A DNA stretch of 64,000 bases, from assembly GCF_000027165.1 (NCBI RefSeq), contig NC_013853.1, positions 930,001 through 994,000 of the forward strand, given 5' to 3'. Shown in pieces: positions 8,604-17,184 of the stretch. Under the pieces are notes generated by a model. That model was not told where the DNA came from. It was given only the letters and a program-made list of their open reading frames with translations, and did not search any database. This DNA is from Streptococcus mitis B6 (GTDB taxonomy: Bacteria; Bacillota; Bacilli; Lactobacillales; Streptococcaceae). Numbering within the stretch: the stretch's first letter is position 1; each line of letters begins with the position of its first letter. A program made the position numbers and the translations under genes.

Positions 8604-9542
8604 ATGAAGAAAAAACTATTGGCAGGTGCCATTACACTGTTATCAGTAGCAACTTTAGCAGCTTGTTCGAAAGGTTCAGAAGGAGCAGATCTTATCAGCA
8701 TGAAAGGGGATGTTATTACAGAACATCAATTTTATGAGCAAGTGAAAAGCAACCCTTCAGCCCAACAAGTCTTGTTGAACTTGACCATCCAAAAAGTATT
8801 TGAGAAGCAATATGGCTCAGAAGTAGATGACAAAGAAGTAAACGATACTATTGCCGAAGAAGAGAAACAATATGGTGAGAACTACCAACGTGTCTTGTCA
8901 CAAGCAGGAATGACTCTTGAAACACGTAAAGCTCAAATTCGTACAAGTAAATTGGTTGAGTTGGCAGTTAAAAAAGCAGCAGAAGCTGAATTGACAGATG
9001 ATGCGTATAAGAAGGCTTTTGACGAGTACACTCCAGATGTGACTGCTCAAATTATCCGTTTGGACAATGAAGACAAAGCTAAAGAAATTCTTGAAAAAGC
9101 CAAAGCTAGTGATGCAGACTTTGCTCAATTAGCCAAAGATAATTCAACAGATGAGAAAACTAAAGCGAATGGTGGAGAAATCACTTTTGATTCTGCTTCA
9201 ACAGAAGTACCAGAACAAGTTAAGAAAGCGGCTTTTGCGTTAGATGTAAACGGTATTTCTGATGTGATTAGCGTTACTGGAACACAAGCCTACAGCAGTC
9301 AATATTACATTGTTAAACTGATTAAGAAAACAGAAAAATCATCTAATATCGATGACTACAAAGAAAAATTAAAAACTGTTATCTTAACTCAAAAACAAAA
9401 CGACGCATCATTTGTTCAAAGTATTATCGGAAAAGAATTGCAAGCAGCCAATATCAAGGTTAAAGATCAAGCCTTCCAAAATATCTTCACTCAATACATC
9501 GGTGGTGGAGATTCAAGCTCAAGCAGTTCTTCAAAAGAATAA
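8604..9542 (+). CDS. prsA: Foldase lipoprotein PrsA (PpmA)
   Basis: An extracytoplasmic peptidyl-prolyl isomerase and chaperone that helps secreted proteins fold after the Sec translocon. The 312-residue product starts with a lipoprotein signal (MKKKLLAGAITLLSVATLAAC), lipobox LAAC with Cys21, so it is lipid-anchored outside the membrane. A parvulin-like PpiC domain occupies about residues 145-245 (VTAQIIRLDNEDKAKEILE to YYIVKLIKKTEK), flanked by helical chaperone arms, with a Ser-rich tail. RBS AAAGGAG precedes ATG. A TAAAAT at 8565-8570 may be its -10. It could aid export of the large surface proteins encoded in this window. Confidence 0.95.
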   Translation: MKKKLLAGAITLLSVATLAACSKGSEGADLISMKGDVITEHQFYEQVKSNPSAQQVLLNLTIQKVFEKQYGSEVDDKEVNDTIAEEEKQYGENYQRVLSQAGMTLETRKAQIRTSKLVELAVKKAAEAELTDDAYKKAFDEYTPDVTAQIIRLDNEDKAKEILEKAKASDADFAQLAKDNSTDEKTKANGGEITFDSASTEVPEQVKKAAFALDVNGISDVISVTGTQAYSSQYYIVKLIKKTEKSSNIDDYKEKLKTVILTQKQNDASFVQSIIGKELQAANIKVKDQAFQNIFTQYIGGGDSSSSSSSKE

Positions 9543-9548
9543 AACAGA

Positions 9549-9571
9549 AAAGAGCCAAGTGCTCTTTTTCT
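9549..9571 (+). terminator. prsA terminator
   Basis: An 8-bp stem, AAAAGAGC (9549-9556) with GCTCTTTT (9562-9569) and a 5-base loop, ends in T residues 7 bases after the prsA stop. Confidence 0.85.
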
Positions 9572-9623
9572 TATGAGAAAATCTTCTATCTTAAGGGTAA
9601 GAGTTTTTTTCTTTCGGAAAAAA

Positions 9624-9632
9624 TGGTATAAT
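9624..9632 (+). promoter_or_regulatory. Extended -10 promoter of ftsW
   Basis: TGGTATAAT is a perfect extended -10. The -35 region is only a T run (about 9604-9610), which extended -10 promoters tolerate. It lies 70 bp before the ftsW start. Confidence 0.7.
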
Positions 9633-9702
9633 AGCAATCAAAACTAGAAAATAAACGGAATTTGGGAATAATTTCTTTTGTTCTCATTAGATTGGTGATA
9701 CT

Positions 9703-10926
9703 ATGAAGATTAGTAAGAGGCACCTGTTAAACTATTCTATTCTAGTTCCTTACTTGCTTTTATCTATTTTGGGCTTGATTGTAGTCTATTCTACAACCAG
9801 TGCTATTCTTATCGAAGAAGGTAAAAGTGCCCTCCAATTGGTTCGAAGTCAGGGAATGTTTTGGGTATTTAGTTTAATATTGATTGCCTTGATTTATAAG
9901 CTGAAACTGAATTTTTTAAGAAAAGAACGACTGTTATTTATTGTTATGTTTGTTGAGCTGATTCTCTTAGCTCTGGCTCGGTTAATTGGTACGCCAGTCA
10001 ATGGAGCCTATGGTTGGATTTCAGTAGGACCTTTGACTATTCAGCCAGCGGAGTATTTGAAGATTATCATCGTCTGGTACTTGGCCCAACGTTTTTCAAA
10101 ACAACAGGATGAAATTGGTATTTACGATTTTCAAGTTTTAACTCAAAATCAATGGATTCCTCGAGCTTTTAATGATTGGCGTTTTGTCCTCTTGGTAATG
10201 ATAGGAAGTTTGGCTATTTTCCCAGATCTGGGGAATGCGACTATCCTAGCGCTGGTTGCCTTGATTATGTACACAGTCAGTGGGATTGCTCATCGTTGGT
10301 TTATAGCATTTATTGGTGTATTGTTTGGAGTTTCAGCCTTATCCTTATCAGCTATTTCTATGATTGGGGTTGATAAGTTTTCAAAAGTTCCAATATTTGG
10401 TTACGTTGCTAAGCGTTTCAGTGCCTACTTTAATCCCTTTGCTGATTTGGCAGGAGCAGGCCACCAACTTGCAAATTCCTACTTTGCCATGGTAAATGGT
10501 GGTTGGTTTGGTCTAGGATTAGGAAATTCAATCGAAAAACGTGGTTATTTACCAGAGGCCCATACAGACTTTGTATTTTCAATTGTCATTGAAGAGTTTG
10601 GATTTGTGGGAGCCAGCTTGATTTTAGCCCTTGTCTTTTTCCTGATTTTGCGGATTATCCTAGTCGGTATTCGTGCTAAGAATCCCTTTAATTCCATGAT
10701 GGCGATTGGGGTTGGGGGGATGATGTTGGTACAGGTCTTTGTCAATATCGGTGGAATTTCTGGCATTATTCCTTCGACAGGAGTAACCTTCCCCTTCTTA
10801 TCACAAGGAGGGAACAGTCTCCTAGTCTTGTCTGTAGCCATCGCCTTTGTCTTAAATATTGATGCAAGTGAAAAACGTGCCCAATTATATGAGGAGTTAG
10901 AAGCTCACTCATCAAACAATATGTAG
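9703..10926 (+). CDS. ftsW: Peptidoglycan glycosyltransferase FtsW (SEDS family)
   Basis: A septal SEDS glycosyltransferase that polymerises lipid II together with its class b PBP. The 407-residue membrane protein has about ten hydrophobic segments. Signature stretches include YGWISVGPLTIQPAEYLK, FAMVNGGWFGLGLGNSIEK, the HTDFVFSIVIEEFGFVG loop, and the C-terminal IPSTGVTFPFLSQGGNSL. It could be RodA by family, but the position immediately before ppc is that of pneumococcal ftsW. It is followed by ppc after 24 bp and probably shares its transcript. Confidence 0.9.
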   Translation: MKISKRHLLNYSILVPYLLLSILGLIVVYSTTSAILIEEGKSALQLVRSQGMFWVFSLILIALIYKLKLNFLRKERLLFIVMFVELILLALARLIGTPVNGAYGWISVGPLTIQPAEYLKIIIVWYLAQRFSKQQDEIGIYDFQVLTQNQWIPRAFNDWRFVLLVMIGSLAIFPDLGNATILALVALIMYTVSGIAHRWFIAFIGVLFGVSALSLSAISMIGVDKFSKVPIFGYVAKRFSAYFNPFADLAGAGHQLANSYFAMVNGGWFGLGLGNSIEKRGYLPEAHTDFVFSIVIEEFGFVGASLILALVFFLILRIILVGIRAKNPFNSMMAIGVGGMMLVQVFVNIGGISGIIPSTGVTFPFLSQGGNSLLVLSVAIAFVLNIDASEKRAQLYEELEAHSSNNM

Positions 10927-10950
10927 AGTTGATAGTGGAAAGGATTACCT

Positions 10951-13647
10951 ATGTCTCTTCAAAAATTAGAAAACTATAGTAATAAAGCTGTCGTGCAAGA
11001 AGAAGTATTGATTTTAACAGAGTTGTTAGAAGATATCACTAAAAATATGCTTGCCCCAGAGACTTTTGCAAAAATCATGGAGTTGAAAGAATTATCAACT
11101 CAAGAAGATTATCAGGGCTTGAATCAACTGGTTACTAGCCTGACAAATGATGAAATGGCCTATATTTCACGCTATTTCTCTATCTTGCCTCTCTTGATTA
11201 ATATTTCAGAAGATGTGGATTTGGCCTATGAAATCAACCACCAAAATAATATTGATCAAGATTATCTTGGGAAATTATCAGCAACAATCAAAATGGTTGC
11301 AGAAAAAGAAAATGCGGTTGAAATTCTAGAACACTTAAATGTTGTCCCTGTTTTGACAGCCCATCCAACACAAGTTCAACGTAAGAGTATGCTGGATTTG
11401 ACCAATCATATCCATACCCTTTTGCGTAAGTATCGTGATGTGAAATTAGGCTTGATTAATAAGGAAAAATGGCATAATGATCTCCGTCGTTACATTGAGA
11501 TTATCATGCAGACAGACATGATTCGTGAAAAAAAATTGAAAGTAACTAATGAAATCACGAATGTTATGGAATACTACAATAGTTCATTCCTGAAGGCAGT
11601 TCCTCATTTGACTGCTGAGTACAAGCGTCTCGCTAAAAAACACGGTTTGGAGTTGAAACATCCTAAACCAATTACCATGGGAATGTGGATTGGTGGAGAC
11701 CGTGATGGGAATCCTTTTGTTACAGCAGATACCTTGAAACAATCTGCTATGACTCAGTGTGAAGTCATCATGAACTACTATGATGAAAAGATTTACCAAC
11801 TTTATCGTGAATTCTCTCTCTCAACCAGTATTGTCAATGTGAGCAAGCAAGTCAGAGAAATGGCTCGTCAATCCAAGGATAACTCGATCTATCGTGAAAA
11901 AGAACTTTATCGCCGTGCCTTATTTGATATTCAATCAAAAATCCAAGCAACAAAAACCTATCTGATTGAGGATAAGGAAGTTGGAGCTCGCTATGAAACA
12001 GCTAATGATTTTTATAAGGATTTAATTACCATCCGTGATTCCCTCTTGGAAAATAAAGGTGAAGCACTAATTTCTGGTGATTTTGTTGAGTTAATCCAGG
12101 CGGTTGAAATTTTTGGTTTCTATTTGGCATCTATTGACATGCGTCAAGATTCTAGTGTTCATGAAGCCTGTGTAGCTGAACTTTTGAAATCAGCAGGAAT
12201 TCATTCGCGTTATAGCGAACTAAGTGAAGAAGAAAAATGCCAACTTCTATTGAAAGAATTGGAAGAAGATCCACGTATTCTTTCTGCCACTCACGTTGAA
12301 AAATCAGAGTTTCTTGAAAAAGAATTAGCAATCTTTAAGGCCGCTCGTAAGTTGAAAGATAAGTTGGGAGATGATGTCATTCGTCAGACTATCATTTCAC
12401 ATGCAACCAGCGTATCAGACATGTTGGAATTAGCTATCTTGCTAAAAGAAGTAGGGTTAGTTGATAAAGAAAGATCTCGTGTTCAAATTGTTCCTCTCTT
12501 TGAAACAATTGAGGACTTGGACCACTCAGAAGAAACCATGAGAGAATACCTTTCTCTTCCTCTTGCTAAGAAATGGATTGCTTCACGTAATAACTACCAA
12601 GAAATCATGCTTGGTTACTCTGATAGTAATAAAGATGGTGGCTACCTATCATCATGTTGGACCCTCTACAAGGCTCAACAACAATTGACTGCTATTGGAG
12701 ATGAATTTGGCGTTAAGGTTACCTTCTTCCATGGTCGCGGTGGTACTGTTGGTCGTGGTGGTGGACCAACCTATGAAGCCATCACATCTCAACCGCTCAA
12801 GTCTATCAAGGATCGTATTCGTTTGACGGAGCAGGGTGAAGTAATTGGGAATAAATACGGAAACAAAGACGCAGCCTACTATAACCTTGAAATGTTGGTT
12901 TCAGCAGCCATTAACCGTATGATTACTCAATGGAAGAGTGATACTAATACCTCAAATCGCTATGAAGCCATTATGGATCAAGTAGTGGACCGTAGTTATG
13001 ATATATACCGTGACTTGGTCTTTGGAAATGACTATTTCTATGATTATTTCTTTGAGTCAAGTCCAATCAAGGCTATTTCAAGCTTTAATATTGGTTCACG
13101 TCCAGCCGCTCGTAAGACTATTACTGAAATCGGTGGTTTGCGTGCAATCCCTTGGGTATTCTCATGGTCACAAAGCCGTGTCATGTTTCCGGGCTGGTAT
13201 GGGGTTGGTTCTAGCTTCAAAGAATTTATTGATCAAAATCCGGAAAATATTGAAATTTTGCGTGATATGTATAAAAATTGGCCATTTTTCCAATCTCTTC
13301 TTTCAAATGTGGATATGGTCTTATCTAAATCCAACATGAATATTGCTTTTGAATATGCTAAACTATGTGAAGATGATCAAGTGAAGGCTATTTATGATAC
13401 TATTTTAGACGAATGGCAATTAACGAAAAATGTTATCCTAGAGATTGAGGGCTATGACGAATTATTAGCTGAAAATCCATATCTAAAAGCAAGTTTGGAT
13501 TACCGTATGCCTTACTTTAATATTCTTAACTATATCCAGTTGGAGTTGATTAAACGTCAACGCCGAGGAGAATTATCAAGCGATCAAGAAAAATTAATTC
13601 ATACAACTATCAACGGAATTGCGACAGGATTGCGTAATTCGGGTTGA
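10951..13647 (+). CDS. ppc: Phosphoenolpyruvate carboxylase
   Basis: Carboxylates PEP to oxaloacetate, the anaplerotic source of aspartate-family amino acids in streptococci, which lack a full TCA cycle. The 898-residue product carries the catalytic His138 motif [11 protein letters not shown], the [11 protein letters not shown] motif and the substrate loop [14 protein letters not shown]. The C-terminus ends IATGLRNSG, matching the family's conserved NTG-like end. The RBS GGAAAGG is upstream of ATG 10951. Length is normal for the bacterial enzyme. Its terminator has been entered by an IS30-family element. Confidence 0.97.
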   Translation: MSLQKLENYSNKAVVQEEVLILTELLEDITKNMLAPETFAKIMELKELSTQEDYQGLNQLVTSLTNDEMAYISRYFSILPLLINISEDVDLAYEINHQNNIDQDYLGKLSATIKMVAEKENAVEILEHLNVVPVLTAHPTQVQRKSMLDLTNHIHTLLRKYRDVKLGLINKEKWHNDLRRYIEIIMQTDMIREKKLKVTNEITNVMEYYNSSFLKAVPHLTAEYKRLAKKHGLELKHPKPITMGMWIGGDRDGNPFVTADTLKQSAMTQCEVIMNYYDEKIYQLYREFSLSTSIVNVSKQVREMARQSKDNSIYREKELYRRALFDIQSKIQATKTYLIEDKEVGARYETANDFYKDLITIRDSLLENKGEALISGDFVELIQAVEIFGFYLASIDMRQDSSVHEACVAELLKSAGIHSRYSELSEEEKCQLLLKELEEDPRILSATHVEKSEFLEKELAIFKAARKLKDKLGDDVIRQTIISHATSVSDMLELAILLKEVGLVDKERSRVQIVPLFETIEDLDHSEETMREYLSLPLAKKWIASRNNYQEIMLGYSDSNKDGGYLSSCWTLYKAQQQLTAIGDEFGVKVTFFHGRGGTVGRGGGPTYEAITSQPLKSIKDRIRLTEQGEVIGNKYGNKDAAYYNLEMLVSAAINRMITQWKSDTNTSNRYEAIMDQVVDRSYDIYRDLVFGNDYFYDYFFESSPIKAISSFNIGSRPAARKTITEIGGLRAIPWVFSWSQSRVMFPGWYGVGSSFKEFIDQNPENIEILRDMYKNWPFFQSLLSNVDMVLSKSNMNIAFEYAKLCEDDQVKAIYDTILDEWQLTKNVILEIEGYDELLAENPYLKASLDYRMPYFNILNYIQLELIKRQRRGELSSDQEKLIHTTINGIATGLRNSG

Positions 13648-13655
13648 TACTCATC

Positions 13656-13690
13656 AAACTTCCTCTTTTCTATAGGGGAAGTTTTTAATT
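13656..13690 (+). terminator. ppc terminator, with the IS target in its T-tail
   Basis: Stem AAACTTCC (13656-13663) / GGAAGTTT (13677-13684) runs into TTTTTAATT. The T-tail is part of the 13-bp direct repeat that flanks the insertion sequences, so the elements landed at the end of this hairpin and left the stem intact. Confidence 0.8.
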
Positions 13691-13693
13691 ATT
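13681..13693. repeat. 13-bp direct repeat flanking both IS copies
   Basis: GTTTTTAATTATT occurs at 13681-13693, again at 15237-15249 between the two elements, and at 16793-16805 after the second. One repeat therefore sits on each side of each element. It may be a target-site duplication, although 13 bp is longer than the 2-3 bp usual for IS30. Confidence 0.75.
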
Positions 13694-13694
13694 G

Positions 13695-15235
13695 GTAACT
13701 TCTAAAACTAACTTCCAGTTTCCCACAACCTAGCTTTTAGTATGAGAAAAATGCGTGAAATCAGTGGAAATCCGTCTTAGACTAACTTCCACTGGTTTTC
13801 TTTTTCTTGATATATAAGGGTTCAAAAGCGAAAAGACTCAGAAAAAAGTGCACGACAAATAGCCCTAAAACAGAGTCGTCTTAGAGTAAATTCCAGTTGC
13901 TAGCGTTTAGTGTGAGACTTTTCGATGGTGATAAGATGTGTAGTTAGAGGGGAAAATTCCCTTTATTTCAATAAATCAGGTGATAAGTGTGTGTCTTCTG
14001 GTTTGACAAATTGGCAACCCAGAAGAGCAGCGATGTCCTCGCCAAAGGTGAAGGTGAAGACGTCGTAAGCAGATTTTCCTTGAAACTCTTCTCGTTTCAA
14101 GGAATTGACATGGGAAATGACTAGATTGACGTCTTTCTGAGTCAGCTGGTCAAAGGAAGTGCCCTTGGGAAGAATGGCTCGCAAAACCGTATGGTTCTTC
14201 TCAATCCGCCCCTTCTGGTCAGGACGGCTAGGGTCGCAGAAGTAGAGGTGAGACTTCCCATCAATGTCTCGCTCAAGCTCCTCCACATAGGCGAACTCAG
14301 ATCCGTTGTCTGTGAGAATGACAGGGAACAGCTGATGGAACGCACACCCTCCGTCCATGACTCTTTCTTTCAAAGCTGCGAATTTAGTGGCGACCTCCAG
14401 AGCGGTCTTGTTGTTCAAAAGCAGGGCGAAGAGGAAGTTGCAGAAGGAAACGTTGAAGGTGAGCAGTAGCTTTCCACCAGGTCTGCCGATGACCGTGTCC
14501 ATTTCCAACCATTTGAAGAAATCATCTGTTTCTCGTAACTCTTGGAAATCTTGATAGGTCCGCCCAATTTTCAGCTCTTTAGGAATAGCTACTTTTCTGG
14601 ATTTTCTGCGTTCCTTGAACGTGACCATCCGAGGGAAATCAATGGGCTTGGCTGTCAGATAGCCCAGCTTGGCATGCCGATACACCGTAGCTTTCGACAC
14701 AGGTAGGTTATGTGTCTGAATGATATGGTAGATGCTTTGTTTCTTCTGGATGCCTAGGGTTAAGATCTTGTCCATCTGATAAAAACTTTCCTTGTTTAGG
14801 GGAATGCCCTGTCTGGATTCCCTCAACATAGTCTCGTACTGCTCCTGTGCCTTTTTCGCGTAGTAAAGATAGTGGTTAAACCCACAATCCGTCCTCTTTT
14901 TTGGACAGTTGTTACAGACATAAGGAGCTTTTTTGAGAAGAGGGCAATCCGTGCAATCAGATTTGACGGATGTTGGATGCATGATGCGATTGCGCTTGAT
15001 TTCCTTTGAAATCGTTGACGGGTCTTTCCCCATCTTCTCAGCGATGGAACGGAAAGTCTCCTGTTGGCTGATTCCAGTTTGGATGTCAATACGGTCTTCT
15101 AGAGTGAGATGTTTTTGTTTTTTCGTCATGAGGTACCTCCTCACGAAAAGTCTCAGACTTAATTCTAGCATAATTCATCGTCTGAGACTAACTTCCAGTT
15201 TTGGGAGAGAGATGGAAGTTACTTTGAGAAGTTAC
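13695..15235 (-). mobile_element. IS30-family insertion sequence, copy 1
   Basis: About 1541 bp bounded by imperfect terminal inverted repeats: GTAACTTCTAAAACTAACTTCC at the left and, read inward from the right, GTAACTTCTCAAAGTAACTTCC (2 mismatches). It carries one minus-strand transposase. The left non-coding end (13695-13962) holds a hairpin at 13758-13798 and iterated copies of ACTAACTTCCA (13707, 13781; degenerate near 13884). The right end has one more at 15187. These subterminal motifs may be transposase sites. Copy 2 follows 15 bp later in the same orientation. Confidence 0.85.
13963..15129 (-). CDS. IS30-family transposase, copy 1
   Basis: The 388-residue DDE transposase starts MTKKQKHLTLEDRIDIQTGI, with the IS30-type N-terminal helix-turn-helix (IAEKMGKDPSTISKEIKRNR). 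A cysteine cluster (CTDCPLL, CNNCPKK, CGFN, about residues 59-87) and a second HTH (about 130-152) follow. Catalytic residues are Asp in WLEMDTVIG, Asp in VILTDNGSEF and Glu in DQKGRIEKNH. The ATG at 15129 has AGGAGGT 3 bases upstream; an ATG 14 codons further up lacks an RBS. It looks intact and probably active. Confidence 0.92.
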   Translation of the reverse strand: MTKKQKHLTLEDRIDIQTGISQQETFRSIAEKMGKDPSTISKEIKRNRIMHPTSVKSDCTDCPLLKKAPYVCNNCPKKRTDCGFNHYLYYAKKAQEQYETMLRESRQGIPLNKESFYQMDKILTLGIQKKQSIYHIIQTHNLPVSKATVYRHAKLGYLTAKPIDFPRMVTFKERRKSRKVAIPKELKIGRTYQDFQELRETDDFFKWLEMDTVIGRPGGKLLLTFNVSFCNFLFALLLNNKTALEVATKFAALKERVMDGGCAFHQLFPVILTDNGSEFAYVEELERDIDGKSHLYFCDPSRPDQKGRIEKNHTVLRAILPKGTSFDQLTQKDVNLVISHVNSLKREEFQGKSAYDVFTFTFGEDIAALLGCQFVKPEDTHLSPDLLK

Positions 15236-15250
15236 GGTTTTTAATTATTG

Positions 15251-16791
15251 GTAACTTCTAAAACTAACTTCCAGTTTCCCACAACCTAGCTTTTAGTATG
15301 AGAAAAACGCGTGAAATCAGTGGAAATCCGTCTTAGACTAACTTCCACTGGTTTTCTTTTTCTTGATATATAAGGGTTCAAAAGCGAAAAGACTCAGAAA
15401 AAAGTGCACGACAAATAGCCCTAAAACAGAGTCGTCTTAGAGTAAATTCCAGTTGCTAGCGTTTAGTGTGAGACTTTTCGATGGTGATAAGATGTGTAGT
15501 TAGAGGGGAAAATTCCCTTTATTTCAATAAATCAGGTGATAGGTGTGTGTCTTCTGGTTTGACAAATTGGCAACCCAGAAGAGCAGCGATGTCCTCGCCA
15601 AAGGTGAAGGTGAAGATGTCGTAAGCAGATTTTCCTTGAAACTCTTCTCGTTTCAAGGAATTGACATGGGAAATGACTAGATTGACGTCTTTCTGAGTCA
15701 GCTGGTCAAAGGAAGTGCCCTTGGGAAGAATGGCTCGCAAAACCGTATGGTTCTTCTCAATCCGCCCCTTCTGGTCAGGACGGCTAGGGTCGCAGAAGTA
15801 GAGGTGAGACTTCCCATCAATGTCTCGCTCAAGCTCCTCCACATAGGCGAACTCAGATCCGTTGTCTGTGAGAATGACAGGGAACAGCTGATGGAACGCA
15901 CACCCTCCGTCCATGACTCTTTCTTTCAAAGCTGCGAATTTAGTGGCGACCTCCAGAGCGGTCTTGTTGTTCAAAAGCAAGGCGAAGAGGAAATTACAGA
16001 AGGAAACGTTGAAGGTGAGCAGTAGCTTTCCACCAGGTCTGCCGATGACCGTGTCCATTTCCAACCATTTGAAGAAATCATCAGTTTCTCGTAACTCTTG
16101 GAAATCTTGATAGGTCCGCCCAATTTTCAGCTCTTTGGGAATAGCTACTTTTCTGGATTTTCTGCGTTCCTTGAACGTGACCATCCGAGGGAAATCAATG
16201 GGCTTGGCTGTCAGATAGCCCAGCTTGGCATGCCGATACACCGTAGCTTTCGACACAGGTAGGTTATGTGTCTGAATGATATGGTAGATGCTTTGTTTCT
16301 TCTGGATGCCTTGGGTTAAGACCTTGTCCATCTGATAAAAACTTTCCTTGTTTAGGGGAATTCCCTGTCTGGATTCCCTCAACATAGTCTCGTACTGCTC
16401 CTGTGCCTTTTTCGCGTAGTAAAGATAGCGGTTAAACCCACAATCCGTCCTCTTTTTTGGACAGTTGTTACAGACATAAGGAGCTTTTTTGAGAAGAGGG
16501 CAATCCGTGCAATCAGATTTGACGGATGTTGGATGCATGATGCGATTGCGCTTGATTTCCTTTGAAATCGTTGACGGGTCTTTCCCCATCTTCTCAGCGA
16601 TGGAACGGAAAGTCTCCTGTTGGCTGATTCCAGTTTGGATGTCAATACGGTCTTCTAGAGTGAGATGTTTTTGTTTTTTCGTCATGAGGTACCTCCTCAC
16701 GAAAAGTCTCAGACTTAATTCTAGCATAATTCATCGTCTGAGACTAACTTCCAGTTTTGGGAGAGAGATGGAAGTTACTTTGAGAAGTTAC
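15251..16791 (-). mobile_element. IS30-family insertion sequence, copy 2
   Basis: This is a direct tandem copy of the first element, offset by exactly 1556 bp, with the same terminal and subterminal repeats. Only scattered base differences were seen (for example His/Arg in CGFN-H/R-YLYY and Leu/Gln in the MDK-ILT segment of the transposase). Its right end lies 36 bp before the -35 of the downstream T-box promoter. Confidence 0.85.
15519..16685 (-). CDS. IS30-family transposase, copy 2
   Basis: Same 388-residue protein as copy 1 with about four substitutions, all outside the DDE residues (WLEMDTVIG, VILTDNGSEF, KGRIEKNH retained). The start was chosen at ATG 16685 by the AGGAGGT RBS. As both copies are intact, either could mobilise the pair or recombine to delete one copy. 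Confidence 0.92.
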   Translation of the reverse strand: MTKKQKHLTLEDRIDIQTGISQQETFRSIAEKMGKDPSTISKEIKRNRIMHPTSVKSDCTDCPLLKKAPYVCNNCPKKRTDCGFNRYLYYAKKAQEQYETMLRESRQGIPLNKESFYQMDKVLTQGIQKKQSIYHIIQTHNLPVSKATVYRHAKLGYLTAKPIDFPRMVTFKERRKSRKVAIPKELKIGRTYQDFQELRETDDFFKWLEMDTVIGRPGGKLLLTFNVSFCNFLFALLLNNKTALEVATKFAALKERVMDGGCAFHQLFPVILTDNGSEFAYVEELERDIDGKSHLYFCDPSRPDQKGRIEKNHTVLRAILPKGTSFDQLTQKDVNLVISHVNSLKREEFQGKSAYDIFTFTFGEDIAALLGCQFVKPEDTHLSPDLLK

Positions 16792-16827
16792 GGTTTTTAA
16801 TTATTTCAAAAAAATTTTCAAAGAGTC

Positions 16828-16855
16828 TTGACAAGTAGTTGAAAAATGATATAAT
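16828..16855 (+). promoter_or_regulatory. Promoter of the T-box operon
   Basis: TTGACA (16828-16833), a 16-bp spacer and an extended TGATATAAT (-10 at 16850-16855) make a near-consensus sigma-A promoter, 36 bp downstream of the IS copy 2 end. Confidence 0.92.
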
Positions 16856-16890
16856 TTAACCATTCAGAAAAGTAATCATATAAACTTTTT

Positions 16891-17099
16891 AGAGAGTCTG
16901 TGGTAGCTGAAAACAGATAAGTGCTGATGATGAAAATTGGGCTGAATGTTATTTAGAATTTGAAATCATAAAAATTCGGTGAGCACACCTTACAGTGCAT
17001 CTCGTTATTGCGAGACAGAGCGATAGGGAAATTCCCTATAATTGAGGTGGTACCGCGCATCGACGTCCTCACACAAGTTTTTTGTGTGAGGACTTTTTT
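16891..17099 (+). promoter_or_regulatory. T-box riboswitch (probably tryptophan) with terminator
   Basis: The leader shows the Stem I start AGAGAGTCTGTGG, a distal Stem I, and the T-box proper ATTGAGGTGGTACCGCG (17041-17057), whose UGGN bulge pairs with the acceptor end of uncharged tRNA. A strong terminator follows (GTCCTCACACAA at 17065-17076, TTGTGTGAGGAC at 17082-17093, then T6). Uncharged tRNA should stabilise the antiterminator and switch on the transporter genes. TGG at 16938-16940, in the 3' side of the presumed specifier loop, would be a Trp codon. This fits the downstream genes, predicted Trp-related transporters in streptococci. The specifier is placed by eye and is inference. Confidence 0.92.
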
Positions 17100-17112
17100 A
17101 ATGGAGGTTAGT

Positions 17113-17148
17113 ATGGAAAGAAGACGATGGCGTCGCTTGTTTAGATAA
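17113..17148 (+). CDS. Possible 11-residue leader peptide, Arg/Trp-rich
   Basis: ATG 17113 has a good RBS (GGAGG at 17103-17107) and encodes MERRRWRRLFR before TAA at 17146-17148. The stop directly abuts an in-frame GTG (17149) of the next frame, and trpX starts 36 bp later. It lies just after the T-box terminator, so it is translated only on read-through transcripts. A Trp codon among clustered Arg codons before a predicted Trp transporter is suggestive, but there is no homology to support it. Confidence 0.35.
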   Translation: MERRRWRRLFR

Positions 17149-17184
17149 GTGAAGTATTTTAAAGGAATAAAAAGGAGAAATAGA

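Noticed and set aside
14191..15244. Plus-strand ORFs of 65-103 codons opposite both transposases
   Set aside because: They occur identically in both IS copies because they are antisense shadows; no RBS, no known fold.
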